Below are positions 37,087 to 45,459 of a DNA stretch of 64,000 nt, one piece after another. A program made the translations under genes and the position numbers. Positions within the stretch are counted from its first letter, which is position 1; each line of letters opens with the position of its first letter. Source of the DNA: CATQGW01 sp965262235 (lineage in GTDB: Bacteria > Chloroflexota > Dehalococcoidia > Bin125); assembly GCA_965262235.1 (NCBI GenBank), contig OZ253504.1, forward strand, positions 2,232,001 to 2,296,000, written 5' to 3'. The notes under the pieces were generated by a model that saw only the letters and a list, made by a program, of their open reading frames with translations, made no database searches and was not told where the DNA came from.

Positions 37087-37998
37087 TTACTTGTTACGCA
37101 CATAGGGGCTCGTCGCCTCGAGGATCGCGTCGGCCAGGAAGTTCAGCGCGACCAGCATGAGCGCGAGCGCCGCGATTGGGGCCATCACGAACCACCAGGC
37201 GCCGAGTGTGAGGAACGGCCGGGCCGCGTTCAGGATCAGCCCGAGCGTCGCCGTCGGACGCGATGCGCCCAGGCCAAGGAAGCTCAGCGATGCCTCGGCG
37301 ATGACCGCGAACGCCATGTAGAGCGCCGCCTGGATCATCAGCGGCGGCAAGGTATTGATCGCGACGTGACGCATGATGATTCGCACCGGCCCCGCGCCCA
37401 GGGTGCGCGCCGCCATCACGTAGTCACGCTCTTTCTCCTGCAGCATCTGCCCGCGCGCGAGTCGCGCGAAGACCGGGACTGCCCCAATCCCAAGCGTGAT
37501 CGCCACCTCCCGCGTGCCGGTCCCGAGCACGGCCAGCACGACGAGCGCCGTGAGAATCCCCGGGAACGCCAACATCGTGTCGATCATCCGCATCGCGATC
37601 GCGTCCGCCCAACGGCCGAAGTAGCCCGCCGCGTAGCCGATCGCGACGCCGATCGGCATCCCGATCGCGATGGAGCCCGCACCGACGAAGAGCGAGACGC
37701 GGATCCCGTAGATCATGCGGCTGAGCAGGTCGCGGCTGATTTCATCGGTGCCGAAGGGGTAAGTCCAGGAGGGCGACAAGAGCTTGGCCCCGCGGATTTG
37801 CTCGGCGTAGCCGTACGGAGCGATCTGCCCCGCGAACAGGGCGCACACCAGGAACACGCCAAGGATCACCAGCGCGATCTGGCCTCGCCGCTCGCGGGCC
37901 ACGCGGTAGCTGACGTCGAACAATTGCGACTGCTGGCGCCAGACGCGAACGCGCTCATTGCGGAAGACGGGCGCCCGTTCGGGTACGTCAGCCATCAA
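37087..37998 (-). CDS. ABC transporter permease, DppC/OppC type (importer 1)
   Basis: This 303-residue integral membrane protein has about six helices. It shows the N-terminal cytoplasmic region of DppC-type permeases, WTYPFGTDEISRDLLSRMIYG, and the ATPase-contact EAA-like loop YVMAARTLGAGPVRIIMRHV. It forms the channel with the partner permease. Its start overlaps the DppB-type gene stop (ATGA). No ATP-binding subunit gene lies in this operon, so the importer must use ATPases encoded elsewhere. The family imports peptides, nickel or sugar oligomers. Confidence 0.92.
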   Translation of the reverse strand: MMADVPERAPVFRNERVRVWRQQSQLFDVSYRVARERRGQIALVILGVFLVCALFAGQIAPYGYAEQIRGAKLLSPSWTYPFGTDEISRDLLSRMIYGIRVSLFVGAGSIAIGMPIGVAIGYAAGYFGRWADAIAMRMIDTMLAFPGILTALVVLAVLGTGTREVAITLGIGAVPVFARLARGQMLQEKERDYVMAARTLGAGPVRIIMRHVAINTLPPLMIQAALYMAFAVIAEASLSFLGLGASRPTATLGLILNAARPFLTLGAWWFVMAPIAALALMLVALNFLADAILEATSPYVRNK

Positions 37999-38939
37999 CT
38001 CACCCGGATCCGCGGATCAGCGAACCCATAGGCGACATCGGCAAGAGTGTTGACCACGACGAACACCGTGACCAGCACCACGAGCATGCCCTGGATCAGC
38101 TGATAATCCCTGCCGACGACGCCGCCAATGAGCAGCGACCCGAAGCCTGGTCGCGCGAACACCACCTCAACAATCACCGCGCCCGAGATCAGGAAGCCGA
38201 TCTGCAGCGCGGCAACGGTGATCACCGGGATCAGCGCGTTGCGCATCGCATGTCGCAGCACGACCGACCGCTCTTGCAGCCCCTTCGCGCGGGCCGTCCG
38301 CACGTAATCCTGGTTCAACGTCTCCATGATCGAGGCCCGCACGAATCGGGCGAGCACGGCCGCCGTCCCCGCGCCCACGGCGATCGTCGGCATGACCAGG
38401 AACTTGAGCGCCGCTACGGGATCCTCAGTGATCGGAACCCGTCCGGTGATCGGTAACCAGCCCAGCAGCACCGCGAGCACCCAGATCAGCAGGATCCCGA
38501 GCACAAAGTTCGGGATTCCGAGTGTGAACATGGTGAATCCGGTCGCCACGTAATCGCCCGCCCCGCCCGGTTTCAGGCCGGCGATGATCCCCAGTGGGAT
38601 GCCAAAGGACAGCGCAAACAGGTACCCGGCCACCGCGAGCTCCGCGCTGGGCAGGACGGCGACCTTCATCAGGAGGGCCACCTCGGCGCCCTTCGTAAAC
38701 GACGGCCCGAAATCGCCCTGCACCGCGCCGGTCAGCCAACTGACGTACTGCTCAACCAGTGGTTCGTTGAGGCCCAACCGCTCTCGCACCTGCTCGATAT
38801 CTTCGGCGCTCGCATCCACTCCGACGAGCAGCAGCGCCGGGTCGCCCGGAATCAAGCGCATGACGAAGAAGACCAGGATGCTGGCCAGCACCACCGTCAC
38901 GACGCCTTGAGCGAGGCGGCGGATCAGAAACGAACCCAT
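37995..38939 (-). CDS. ABC transporter permease, DppB/OppB type (importer 1)
   Basis: This 314-residue membrane protein starts MGSFLIRRLAQGVVTVVLAS and shows MRLIPGDPALLL, the EAA loop DYVRTARAKGLQERSVVLRHAMRNAL-like segment (residues about 210-235) and the C-terminal FADPRIRVS. It pairs with the DppC-type permease, with which it overlaps by 4 bases. The binding-protein gene lies 158 bases upstream. Confidence 0.92.
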   Translation of the reverse strand: MGSFLIRRLAQGVVTVVLASILVFFVMRLIPGDPALLLVGVDASAEDIEQVRERLGLNEPLVEQYVSWLTGAVQGDFGPSFTKGAEVALLMKVAVLPSAELAVAGYLFALSFGIPLGIIAGLKPGGAGDYVATGFTMFTLGIPNFVLGILLIWVLAVLLGWLPITGRVPITEDPVAALKFLVMPTIAVGAGTAAVLARFVRASIMETLNQDYVRTARAKGLQERSVVLRHAMRNALIPVITVAALQIGFLISGAVIVEVVFARPGFGSLLIGGVVGRDYQLIQGMLVVLVTVFVVVNTLADVAYGFADPRIRVS

Positions 38940-39097
38940 GCACGACGCTCCTTCGACAGCCGACCATAGCGAATCCTGCCGAACGAGAGCTGGACCGCCC
39001 GACGCGCGCCGCCGACGCCCTCCTGACCGCCGTCAACGGATGTACGGCCAGTGGCCGACGAGCGCTCCGCGAGAGCCGGACGAATCCGATCGGTCGG

Positions 39098-40843
39098 CTA
39101 CGCCTTAAGCCAGAGCTCTTCCTTGTGCGTTTTCCCGGACGCTTTAGTGGTATAGAAGCCCCCCACGCGGTTGTGGTTGTAGGCCCCGATGTTGGCAGCG
39201 CCGGAGTACGGGAGCAACCACGGCGATTCGTCATAGAGCTCGTTCCAGTCCTCGAACAACGCTTGACGCTCGGCGGGCGTCGGTTGCGAAGCAAAGCCCT
39301 CCAGGATCGCGACGTACGCATCCGAGACCTCGGCCACGGCGTTGACCGGCTGCCGGAACTGATAGTTCATGTTCGGCAGTGTCTCCGGCTCCATCCAGAA
39401 GAAGCCCGTGCTCGCCATGTACAAGCCGGGCATCTGGCCGGCCAGGAAGAGCTCGATCCATTCCGCCCGGTCAATCACCTTGATCGTGACCTCCAGTCCG
39501 ATCGCGTTGAAGTTCGCCTGAATGATCTCGGGGGCGCCGGTGGGGAGCCAGCCCTCGAAGATATGCATGTCCAACTTCGTGCCTACGAGACCGGCCTCCT
39601 CCAGCAGCGCCCTGCCCCCCTCGGGGTCATAGGCGACGACATCGTACTGCGCGTCATACGCACTCGAAGTCGGCAGCCACATCTGGTTCGCGATCGGCAT
39701 GACGCCGTAGAAGACATCCTCATGGATGCGCTCCCGGTCGATCGCCTTTTGCAGCGCGCGCCGGAAACGAGGATCGTCGTTCGCCGGGTGACCGCCGCCG
39801 AGTGCCGTCTGGGTCGGCCCGACGACCCAGTAGCCGAACGCTGGGCCGACGTCCGTGGTGAGGTGCTCCAATTCGCTCATGCGGTTGAATTGCGCGAGCG
39901 GAATCACCGCCATGTCGAGTTCTTCGCTCTCGAGCGCCAGCACGATCGTGTCCTCGTCCGCAATCTTGCGATACTCGATCGCGTCGAGGTACGGGGTCAG
40001 GTAGCCATTCTCGTGCGGCACCGCCACCCACTTCGCGCCCGGCTCCCATTCGTCGAAGTCGAACTTGAACGGGCCGCTGCCGTTGACCTCCTTCATGGCG
40101 GCCAAGTCCTCGATGGTGTCGGCGTCAGCAATCGGCGCGAATGTGACCAGATCGTAGATGACCGGTCCCGGCCACTGCGCGTGGTTGAACTGCACCGTCA
40201 CGTCGTCGATCACGTCGATCGATTCGAGGTAGACGCCTGCCAACCCCCGCACCTGGCTGTTTGGTGTGGTCTCGTAATTCATCGCCTCGTAGCTCAGCTT
40301 GACGGCCTCGGCGTTGAGCGGCTTGCCGTTGTGGAACTCGAGGCCCGGACGCAGCTTGAAGATCGTGGCGGTGGCGTCGGCGTTTTGCTCCCACGACTCC
40401 GCCAGCCGAGGCTCCGGCTCCAGCGAGTCCCTGCGTTGCGCCAGCCAGTCCCAGATGCCGGCGTCCGGCGGCTGGGTGTACCGGCCCTCGGCGATCGCGT
40501 ATGGCAGCGTGACATCATCCTCGAAGTTGGTCGTGTCGCCGGCGATCAGCCTGCCGCCCCTGTTCGGGCCTGTATCGACCTGTGCCTGGGCGACGGCCGC
40601 CTGCTGCTCTTGCTGCTGCATCGCCTGCTGCTGCGCGGGCGCGGCCTGCTGCTGCTGTTGTTGTTGCTGAACCTGAGCCGCCGCCGCTGGCGCCGCCTGC
40701 TGCTGACCATCGTCGTCATCGTCGCCGCAGCCCACCAGTGCCAGGCCTGCCGCGCCCACCCCGGCCCGACCGGCCGCGCGCAACATCGACCGCCGACTCA
40801 CCTGCCGCCTTCGAATCTGGTCCCAATAGTTTCGCTCTGCCAT
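39098..40843 (-). CDS. ABC transporter substrate-binding lipoprotein, Tat-exported (importer 1)
   Basis: This is a 581-residue SBP family 5 protein. It starts MAERNYWDQIRRRQ, then a twin-arginine signal (SRRSMLRAAGRAGVG) ending in the lipobox LVGCG near residue 36. A Gly-Asp run and a Gln/Ala-rich linker of about 50 residues follow, before the binding domain. Family blocks are LRPGLEFHNGKPLNAEAVK and FRRALQKAIDRERI. The ATG at 40843 has GGGAGAG 6 bases upstream. It binds the solute delivered to the permeases downstream. The ligand is unknown; the sulfatase at the operon end hints at a sulfated compound. Confidence 0.92.
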   Translation of the reverse strand: MAERNYWDQIRRRQVSRRSMLRAAGRAGVGAAGLALVGCGDDDDDGQQQAAPAAAAQVQQQQQQQQAAPAQQQAMQQQEQQAAVAQAQVDTGPNRGGRLIAGDTTNFEDDVTLPYAIAEGRYTQPPDAGIWDWLAQRRDSLEPEPRLAESWEQNADATATIFKLRPGLEFHNGKPLNAEAVKLSYEAMNYETTPNSQVRGLAGVYLESIDVIDDVTVQFNHAQWPGPVIYDLVTFAPIADADTIEDLAAMKEVNGSGPFKFDFDEWEPGAKWVAVPHENGYLTPYLDAIEYRKIADEDTIVLALESEELDMAVIPLAQFNRMSELEHLTTDVGPAFGYWVVGPTQTALGGGHPANDDPRFRRALQKAIDRERIHEDVFYGVMPIANQMWLPTSSAYDAQYDVVAYDPEGGRALLEEAGLVGTKLDMHIFEGWLPTGAPEIIQANFNAIGLEVTIKVIDRAEWIELFLAGQMPGLYMASTGFFWMEPETLPNMNYQFRQPVNAVAEVSDAYVAILEGFASQPTPAERQALFEDWNELYDESPWLLPYSGAANIGAYNHNRVGGFYTTKASGKTHKEELWLKA

Positions 40844-40972
40844 GTTCGCTCTCCCTGCTTGCAAGCCGCAGCCGTAATCGAAGACTGTACCCGTCGGATA
40901 TCCCGCGCAGTGTCGGGCGGGGGGGAGGACATGTCAACCGCCGCCCACGCGCTAACCGCGCGCGCCACTCCA

Positions 40973-41040
40973 GGAACGCTCCGAACAACCCCGCTCCACT
41001 CCTCCCCCCGGCTGACCACATTGAGTGGTCAGCGGAATCC
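40973..41040 (+). repeat. composite palindromic repeat, leader plus GTGGTCAGC hairpin, copy 2
   Basis: This matches 30651-30718 over its length: ggaacgctccgaacaa leader, a C-run, and the hairpin at 41011-41040 with stem GCTGACCAC and loop ATTGA. It lies in the gene-free stretch 40844-41834, which is filled almost entirely by repeats. I see no supported gene there. Confidence 0.7.
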
Positions 41041-41158
41041 CCTCGCTCCCGCTGAGGGGACCTGCGCGTAAGTCCCACTGCTCCGACCTTCCCTGCCGGT
41101 GGCGTTGTCACGAAGTGACGGTGGGGACCTTCCGCTATCTGGTGAGGGCGCGCCCGGA

Positions 41159-41231
41159 GCCCCCCTCTGCCTGCGGCATCTCCCCCCGCGGAGCGGGGGG
41201 AGAGGGGAAATGGAGATTACGCGCAGGTCTC
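41159..41231 (-). repeat. GC-rich palindromic repeat module A
   Basis: Read on the minus strand it runs gacctgcgcgtaatc, then ccatttcccctct, a CTCCCCCCGC/GCGGGGGGAG hairpin and gccgcaggcagag. It nearly matches 61872-61946 in the opposite orientation. Confidence 0.75.
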
Positions 41232-41254
41232 CTGAGGGGCGACATGCCCCGGGC

Positions 41255-41348
41255 GCTGAACCTGCTCGGCCTGCGCGTCGGGCAGCATCACGTTTCGCCA
41301 GACGCCAACGGACACCTCGCGATACCTCTTCATCGTCATGCACCGACC
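41255..41348 (+). repeat. direct repeat R, copy 1
   Basis: This 94-base segment matches 42561-42654 at 83 of 94 positions by my alignment, in the same orientation. In both places it is followed within about 40 bases by the MITE-like element. The two copies flank the MerR/DUF433 gene. Confidence 0.85.
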
Positions 41349-41388
41349 CCCCCTTGGTCATTCGCCCCTTTCCGTCGTTTGTCCCGGT

Positions 41389-41570
41389 CCGTCATACCTG
41401 CGCAGGCAGGAATCCATGCGACCGCCCAGCGGCGGGTTGCATTCCACAATCCCCGCCGGCCCTCCGAACCGCCCGATCGCGCCGTCGCGATTCCGGCGCG
41501 CCGTCGAACATCTGGAGCATTCACGGCGCGCCTCAGATCGCATGGATTCCTGCCTGCGCAGGAATGACGG
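41389..41570. mobile_element. MITE-like element, copy 1 (33-bp terminal inverted repeats)
   Basis: The ends at 41389-41421 and 41538-41570 are inverted repeats with one mismatch over 33 bases; each contains CTGCGCAGGCAG. The interior of about 116 bases is non-coding. It is the reverse complement of the interior of the copy at 42679-42852, with small indels. There is no transposase inside, so any movement would need one in trans. A shortened tandem end (gcaggaatgacgga) follows on the right. Confidence 0.8.
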
Positions 41571-41704
41571 AGGGGTGCGCAGGAATGACGGAGGACTGCA
41601 CAGAGCCTGCCCCTGGCTTGAACAGGGGAATGACGGAGGAGTGGGCCCGCGCCGAGCTCCGCTGACTGCGGCGCCCTCCCTCTCTGCCTTGGGCATCTCC
41701 CCCC

Positions 41705-41734
41705 GCTGACCACATTGACTGGTCAGCGGAATCC
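41705..41734 (+). repeat. GTGGTCAGC-type hairpin repeat, copy 3
   Basis: This is a third copy of the hairpin at 30689-30718 and 41011-41040, with one loop/stem change (ATTGACTGG in place of ATTGAGTGG). It is again preceded by a CTCCCCCCGC run. Confidence 0.7.
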
Positions 41735-41834
41735 GCAGGTTGCCTAGTGCATTCCCAGCTCCGGTCCCCGCCGGTGCAGCCTGCCAGCGGGTGGCTACAG
41801 TTGCGTTGCACAGCCGGCGCGCGGTGGCACGGAG

Positions 41835-42716
41835 GTGGCCGTCGTAAATGAGCTCGCGGGAGTCACGTCGATCGATCCGGCCCAGGGTCAAGCGCCCCCG
41901 TGGCGACGACGTCTCTACCTGCCGTCGTACAGCACCGGCGAAGCTGCGCGGCTCACGGGCGTTCATCCGAACACTGTGCGCAACTGGTTCTACGGCTCGT
42001 GGCGGGCGGATGGCGAGGCGTACCCGGTGTTCGCCCAGCCGAAGCCGCGCGGCGCCAACCTGTCCTGGTTGCAGCTCGTGGAGACGGCGTTCGTCGCCTC
42101 CTTCCGTGCCAGGGGCGTCTCGCTCCCCGCGCTCCGGCGCTCCTATGCCTACCTCGCCAAGGTCTTCAACACGGAGTATCCGTTCGCAGACCTTCGCCTG
42201 CAGACCGACGGCGCTCATGTGCTGAAGGCACTTGAGCAGGATGATGAGCTCCCGTCCCGGCTGATCATGACCGACACGGCTGGCCAGACCATCTGGCACG
42301 AGCTGATCATGCGCCGCCTTGAGGAGTTCGAGTACGACCACAACCTCGCGGTGATCTGGCGCCCGCGCGGGCGCGATGTGCCGATCGTGATGGATCCGCG
42401 CGTCGCGTTCGGTGCGCCGATGGCAGAAGCCTCACGTATTCCGACGTGGGTCTTTCGCGAGCGGTTCGCGGCGGGCGAGTCGATCGGCGAGATCGCCGAT
42501 GACTTCGGCGCCGCGGAGGCGGAAATCATGGCTGCGCTCGATTTCGACGGTGTCGCTGGTGCTGAGCCTGCTCGGACCGCGCGTCAAGCTGCATCACGTT
42601 TCGCCACACGCCAACGGACACTTCGCGATGTCTCTTCATCGTCATGCACCTACCCCACTTGCCGTCATTCCCCACTGTCCGTCATTCCTGCGCAGGCAGG
42701 AATCCATGCGATCTGA
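41835..42716 (+). CDS. MerR-like HTH plus DUF433 regulator, C-terminus replaced by repeat
   Basis: This 293-residue reading frame has a MerR-type helix-turn-helix (YSTGEAARLTGVHPNTVRNW, about residues 33-52). It also has a C-terminal DUF433 segment (RIPTWVFRERFAAGESIGEI, near residues 202-221). Proteins of this build are antitoxin-like or regulators often paired with a PIN-like toxin. No toxin gene is adjacent. From residue 243 onward the frame runs through direct repeat R and the end of the MITE, ending VIPAQAGIHAI, so the native 3' end has been lost or shifted. The GTG start lacks a well-placed Shine-Dalgarno and is uncertain. Confidence 0.72.
   Translation: MAVVNELAGVTSIDPAQGQAPPWRRRLYLPSYSTGEAARLTGVHPNTVRNWFYGSWRADGEAYPVFAQPKPRGANLSWLQLVETAFVASFRARGVSLPALRRSYAYLAKVFNTEYPFADLRLQTDGAHVLKALEQDDELPSRLIMTDTAGQTIWHELIMRRLEEFEYDHNLAVIWRPRGRDVPIVMDPRVAFGAPMAEASRIPTWVFRERFAAGESIGEIADDFGAAEAEIMAALDFDGVAGAEPARTARQAASRFATRQRTLRDVSSSSCTYPTCRHSPLSVIPAQAGIHAI
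42561..42654 (+). repeat. direct repeat R, copy 2, inside the DUF433 reading frame
   Basis: This is the second copy of the 94-base segment at 41255-41348. It begins at codon 243 of the DUF433 gene and supplies most of its anomalous C-terminus. Confidence 0.85.
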
Positions 42717-42852
42717 GGCGCGCCGCGAACGCTCCAGATGTTCGCCGGCGTCGCGACGGCGCGATCGGGCGGTTCGGAGGGCCGGCGGGGACGGTGGAAT
42801 GCAACTCGCCGCTGGGCGGTCGCATGGATTTCTGCCTACGCAGGAATGACGG
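42679..42852. mobile_element. MITE-like element, copy 2
   Basis: Terminal inverted repeats lie at 42679-42711 and 42820-42852, near-identical to those of copy 1. The interior is the inverse of copy 1, so the two elements lie in opposite orientation around the DUF433 gene. The left end supplies the stop codon of that gene. A tandem partial end (gcaggaatgacgga) follows here too. The rest of the 42717-42944 spacer shows no gene. Confidence 0.8.
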
Positions 42853-42944
42853 AGGAGTGCGCAGGAATGACGGAGGTGTGGGCGCGAGTTGACGATCAGA
42901 TCGCGCGGATGGCGGTTCGTCGCTTGGAGAAGAGCGGCGAAAGT

Positions 42945-44234
42945 CTACCGCGCCAGCGGCGCCGCGCTCCCGTAGCCGGCGCTCGCCGCGTAGGCCCCGC
43001 GCTCCCGATCAGCCCCCTTGCTCGCCACCGTCTTGCCGAAGATGTCGTCGAGCCCGCACAGCGTCTGGAACGGCGGCGCATTGCGATCGACAATCTGCGG
43101 GTCGATCGTGTCGTAGCGGTCGACCGTGCGCATCATGAAGTGCAGGTAGGCGATGTGCAGCGAGTGGCGCGCGCCGGGCAGCGTGCGCATCTGCGAGCCG
43201 TGCCAGCTCGCCCCGTGCCAGAACGCGATCGAGCCCTTGGGCATCTCCAGCAGCACGCAATCTTCGCGGTTCGAGCCGCGCGGCGCGTGCGTCCCGCGCT
43301 TCCAGCTGCCGGGCAGGAACACGGTCGGGCCCGCCTCGGCACTGAAGTCATCGATCGCCCAGACGGCGGTCGATTCCAGACAGTGCTCGGGGAACGGCTC
43401 GGGCACCCGCCAGGCTGAGTAGTCGGTGTGCAGGCCCGGATGCGTGTCGTCGCCCGCGTACTTGCGAATCGTCTCGGTGATCCCCACCGTGCAGCCGCGC
43501 CCCAGCATGTGCTCGGCCAGCGTCAGCACCCAGGGGTGAACGACCGTCTCTTCCCAGATGCGCCCGCGAGTGACCAGCTGCGCGGCCTTCCAGCCGTCCT
43601 CGGCCGGCTGCTCGTCGTGGTTGCGGTCGGTCTCCGCGCGCAGCTCGTCAGCCATCGCTTCGGTGAACGCGTTCTCAAGGATCGTGTAGCCCTGATCGTT
43701 GAGCTCAGCCACGTTGCTGCTGAGCCCGTAGTGCTCGATCCGGTGCTCAATGTCGGGGTTGTTGATCGTGCGCCGCGCCATATGGTCGTGCAGCCCGCCG
43801 AGCACCTGCATCATCCCCGGGTGCTCGGGCAGCGCGCCCTTCCGCGAGATCTTCTTGTCCCCCATCAGCGCGCCGTACTCGCGCTGTGCGCGCTCGCGGA
43901 TCGAGGCGTCGCCGCCGTAGATCGTCCAGCCGATCGGCAGGATCGCGTTGTAGTCGCCGTCGATCTCCACATCCGCCTCAGGCGCGGGGCCGACCCCCAC
44001 CTCGATCCGGCCGTCGTCGATGCGCAGCGAGAAGCCGGCCACGTTGTCTTTCCAGCCGAGGTGCGGAGGTGAGTTCTGCCAGCGCTCGGTCAGCGAGCAG
44101 CTCAGGCCGTCGAGCGCGGAGCCGGCCGCGGCGGCCTTCGCTTGCAGATAACGGTCCGCCGCGGCGGCCCATTCGCGCGAGGCGAACTCGACGCGTTCGC
44201 TCAAAGGGACGGTCAGCTCGGTCCAGTCGGCCAT
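42945..44234 (-). CDS. phytanoyl-CoA dioxygenase family protein with extra N-terminal domain
   Basis: This is a 429-residue protein. The C-terminal part (about 150-400) is a PhyH-type Fe(II)/2-oxoglutarate dioxygenase. It has the His-x-Asp pair in PGLHTDYSAW (about residue 270), the distal His in IAFWHGASWHGSQM (about 345) and the following Arg in ARHSLHIAYL. The first 120 residues (FSLRIDDGRIEVGVGPAPEA, VEIDGDYNAIL) resemble SCP2-type sterol-carrier folds, but this is a tentative reading. AGGAG lies 6 bases before the ATG. The open frame upstream is antisense to the enoyl-CoA hydratase gene. Confidence 0.88.
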   Translation of the reverse strand: MADWTELTVPLSERVEFASREWAAAADRYLQAKAAAAGSALDGLSCSLTERWQNSPPHLGWKDNVAGFSLRIDDGRIEVGVGPAPEADVEIDGDYNAILPIGWTIYGGDASIRERAQREYGALMGDKKISRKGALPEHPGMMQVLGGLHDHMARRTINNPDIEHRIEHYGLSSNVAELNDQGYTILENAFTEAMADELRAETDRNHDEQPAEDGWKAAQLVTRGRIWEETVVHPWVLTLAEHMLGRGCTVGITETIRKYAGDDTHPGLHTDYSAWRVPEPFPEHCLESTAVWAIDDFSAEAGPTVFLPGSWKRGTHAPRGSNREDCVLLEMPKGSIAFWHGASWHGSQMRTLPGARHSLHIAYLHFMMRTVDRYDTIDPQIVDRNAPPFQTLCGLDDIFGKTVASKGADRERGAYAASAGYGSAAPLAR

Positions 44235-44312
44235 GGCGTTCTCCTGATCGTTGTGGCGAGTAACGTACCGAAAAACCGCGGGCCTAGCTGTGGCCCGCCG
44301 AGGAGGCGCGAA

Positions 44313-45101
44313 ATGTCCGATCTGCCCCTGATCTACGAGAAGGACTACGCCCGCAAGCGCGCGCTGATCACCTTCAATCGCCCCGAGCGGATGAACGCGA
44401 TGTCGCCCGACCTGATCGCGCTGCTCGGCGAGGCGACCGAGGATTTCAACAACGACCCCGACCTCTGGGTTGCGATCATCACCGGCGCGGGCGAGCGCGC
44501 CTTCTGCGCCGGCGCCGATCTGAGCAGCACGATCCCCAATCGCGCCAAAGCGACCCGCGAAGAGCCGCTCAAGGTCTCCGACACGCGCAATCTGCACCAC
44601 GTCTACAAGCCGGTCCTCTCCGCGGTCAACGGCTACTGCATCGCCGGCGGCCTCGAGTTCATGCTCGGCACCGACATCCGCGTCGCCGCCGAGCACGCCG
44701 AGTTCGGCCTGCAGGAGGTGCGCTGGGGGATCGTGCCCGCAGGCGGCTCGCACATTCGCCTGCCGCGCCAGATTCCCTGGGCCTGGGCGATGGAGATTCT
44801 GCTCACCGGGCGTCGCCTGAGCGCCCGCGAGGCGCTCCATTGCGGCCTGATCAACCGCGTCGTCCCGCTTGATCAGCTGCTCCCCACCACCCACGCGATC
44901 GCCGACCTGATCTGCGCGAACGGCCCGCTCGCCGTCCGCACCGCCAAAGAGATCGCCATCCGCGGCGCGATGGGCATGTCCTGGGAGCAGGCCTGGGGCA
45001 TGGAGTCGCTGCTCTCGACCCGCGCCTTCGGCAGCCAGGACGCCATCGAAGGCCCCAAAGCCTTCATGGAAAAGCGCACCCCCGACTTCCAGGGCCGCTA
45101 G
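44313..45101 (+). CDS. enoyl-CoA hydratase/isomerase family protein
   Basis: This 262-residue crotonase-fold protein shows ALITFNRPERMNAMS and IITGAGERAFCAGADLSS; the oxyanion-hole segment is VNGYCIAGGLEFMLGTDIR. EVRWGIVPAGGSHIRLPR follows, where the first catalytic Glu of crotonase-type hydratases would be expected; the second usual Glu position reads Gly-rich, so a hydratase is not certain. A GAGGAGG site precedes the ATG at 44313. It is divergent from the PhyH-type gene across 78 bases, and the two may share a catabolic role. Confidence 0.9.
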   Translation: MSDLPLIYEKDYARKRALITFNRPERMNAMSPDLIALLGEATEDFNNDPDLWVAIITGAGERAFCAGADLSSTIPNRAKATREEPLKVSDTRNLHHVYKPVLSAVNGYCIAGGLEFMLGTDIRVAAEHAEFGLQEVRWGIVPAGGSHIRLPRQIPWAWAMEILLTGRRLSAREALHCGLINRVVPLDQLLPTTHAIADLICANGPLAVRTAKEIAIRGAMGMSWEQAWGMESLLSTRAFGSQDAIEGPKAFMEKRTPDFQGR

Positions 45102-45135
45102 CGGGGCGCTGCCAAGGCTCAGAACGACTCGGATC

Positions 45136-45183
45136 CTCTCTCCCCCCGCTGCGCGGGGGGAGATGCCGCAGGCAGAGGGGGGC
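45136..45183 (+). repeat. GC-rich palindromic repeat module A after the enoyl-CoA hydratase gene
   Basis: A CTCCCCCCGC/GCGGGGGGAG hairpin with a 3-base core is followed by atgccgcaggcagag and a G-run. It starts about 35 bases after the stop codon, preceded by a degenerate agaacgactcggatc leader. The gap 45102-45459 holds this and the next copy, with no supported gene. Confidence 0.7.
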
Positions 45184-45233
45184 TCTGCGGTCCCGGTTCG
45201 ATGCCGTCGCTGCATCTGGTCATGCCGCGGCGG

Positions 45234-45287
45234 GCCCCCCTCTGTCACTCCGTGACATCTCCCCCCGCTCTGCGGGGGGAGAGAGCA
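45234..45287 (-). repeat. GC-rich palindromic repeat module A, opposite orientation
   Basis: Read on the minus strand it is a GC-rich hairpin followed by gtcacggagtgac and a G-run, the variant also seen at 30723-30776. It faces the copy at 45136-45183. Confidence 0.7.
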
Positions 45288-45459
45288 AGAGCGGACGCGT
45301 TGGCTTGTTCAGCAGCCTGCTATTTCCCCCTAGCCCCCGCCCGATTCGCGCTCAGTCCCGCAGCAGCGGCAGACTCGCAATGGCGGCAAGCACCCCGTCG
45401 CGCAGCTCATCTCCAGCTGCAGCCAGGGCAGCGGGTCGCCGCCAAAGAGGGAGTGTCCG

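Noticed and set aside
40590..40700. Possible short tandem repeat array or CRISPR at the Gln-linker coding region
   Set aside because: The periodic ctg/ctgctg pattern encodes the Gln/Ala linker; there are no spacers of equal length.
41336..41713. Short frames in the repeat stretch, some encoding a VIPAQAGIH-like peptide
   Set aside because: They arise from MITE and palindrome sequence and differ between frames without conserved coding features.
42945..45248. A 767-codon minus-strand frame spanning the PhyH-type gene and the enoyl-CoA hydratase region
   Set aside because: Only the part from 44234 downstream has dioxygenase features; the rest is antisense to the hydratase gene and starts in repeat DNA.
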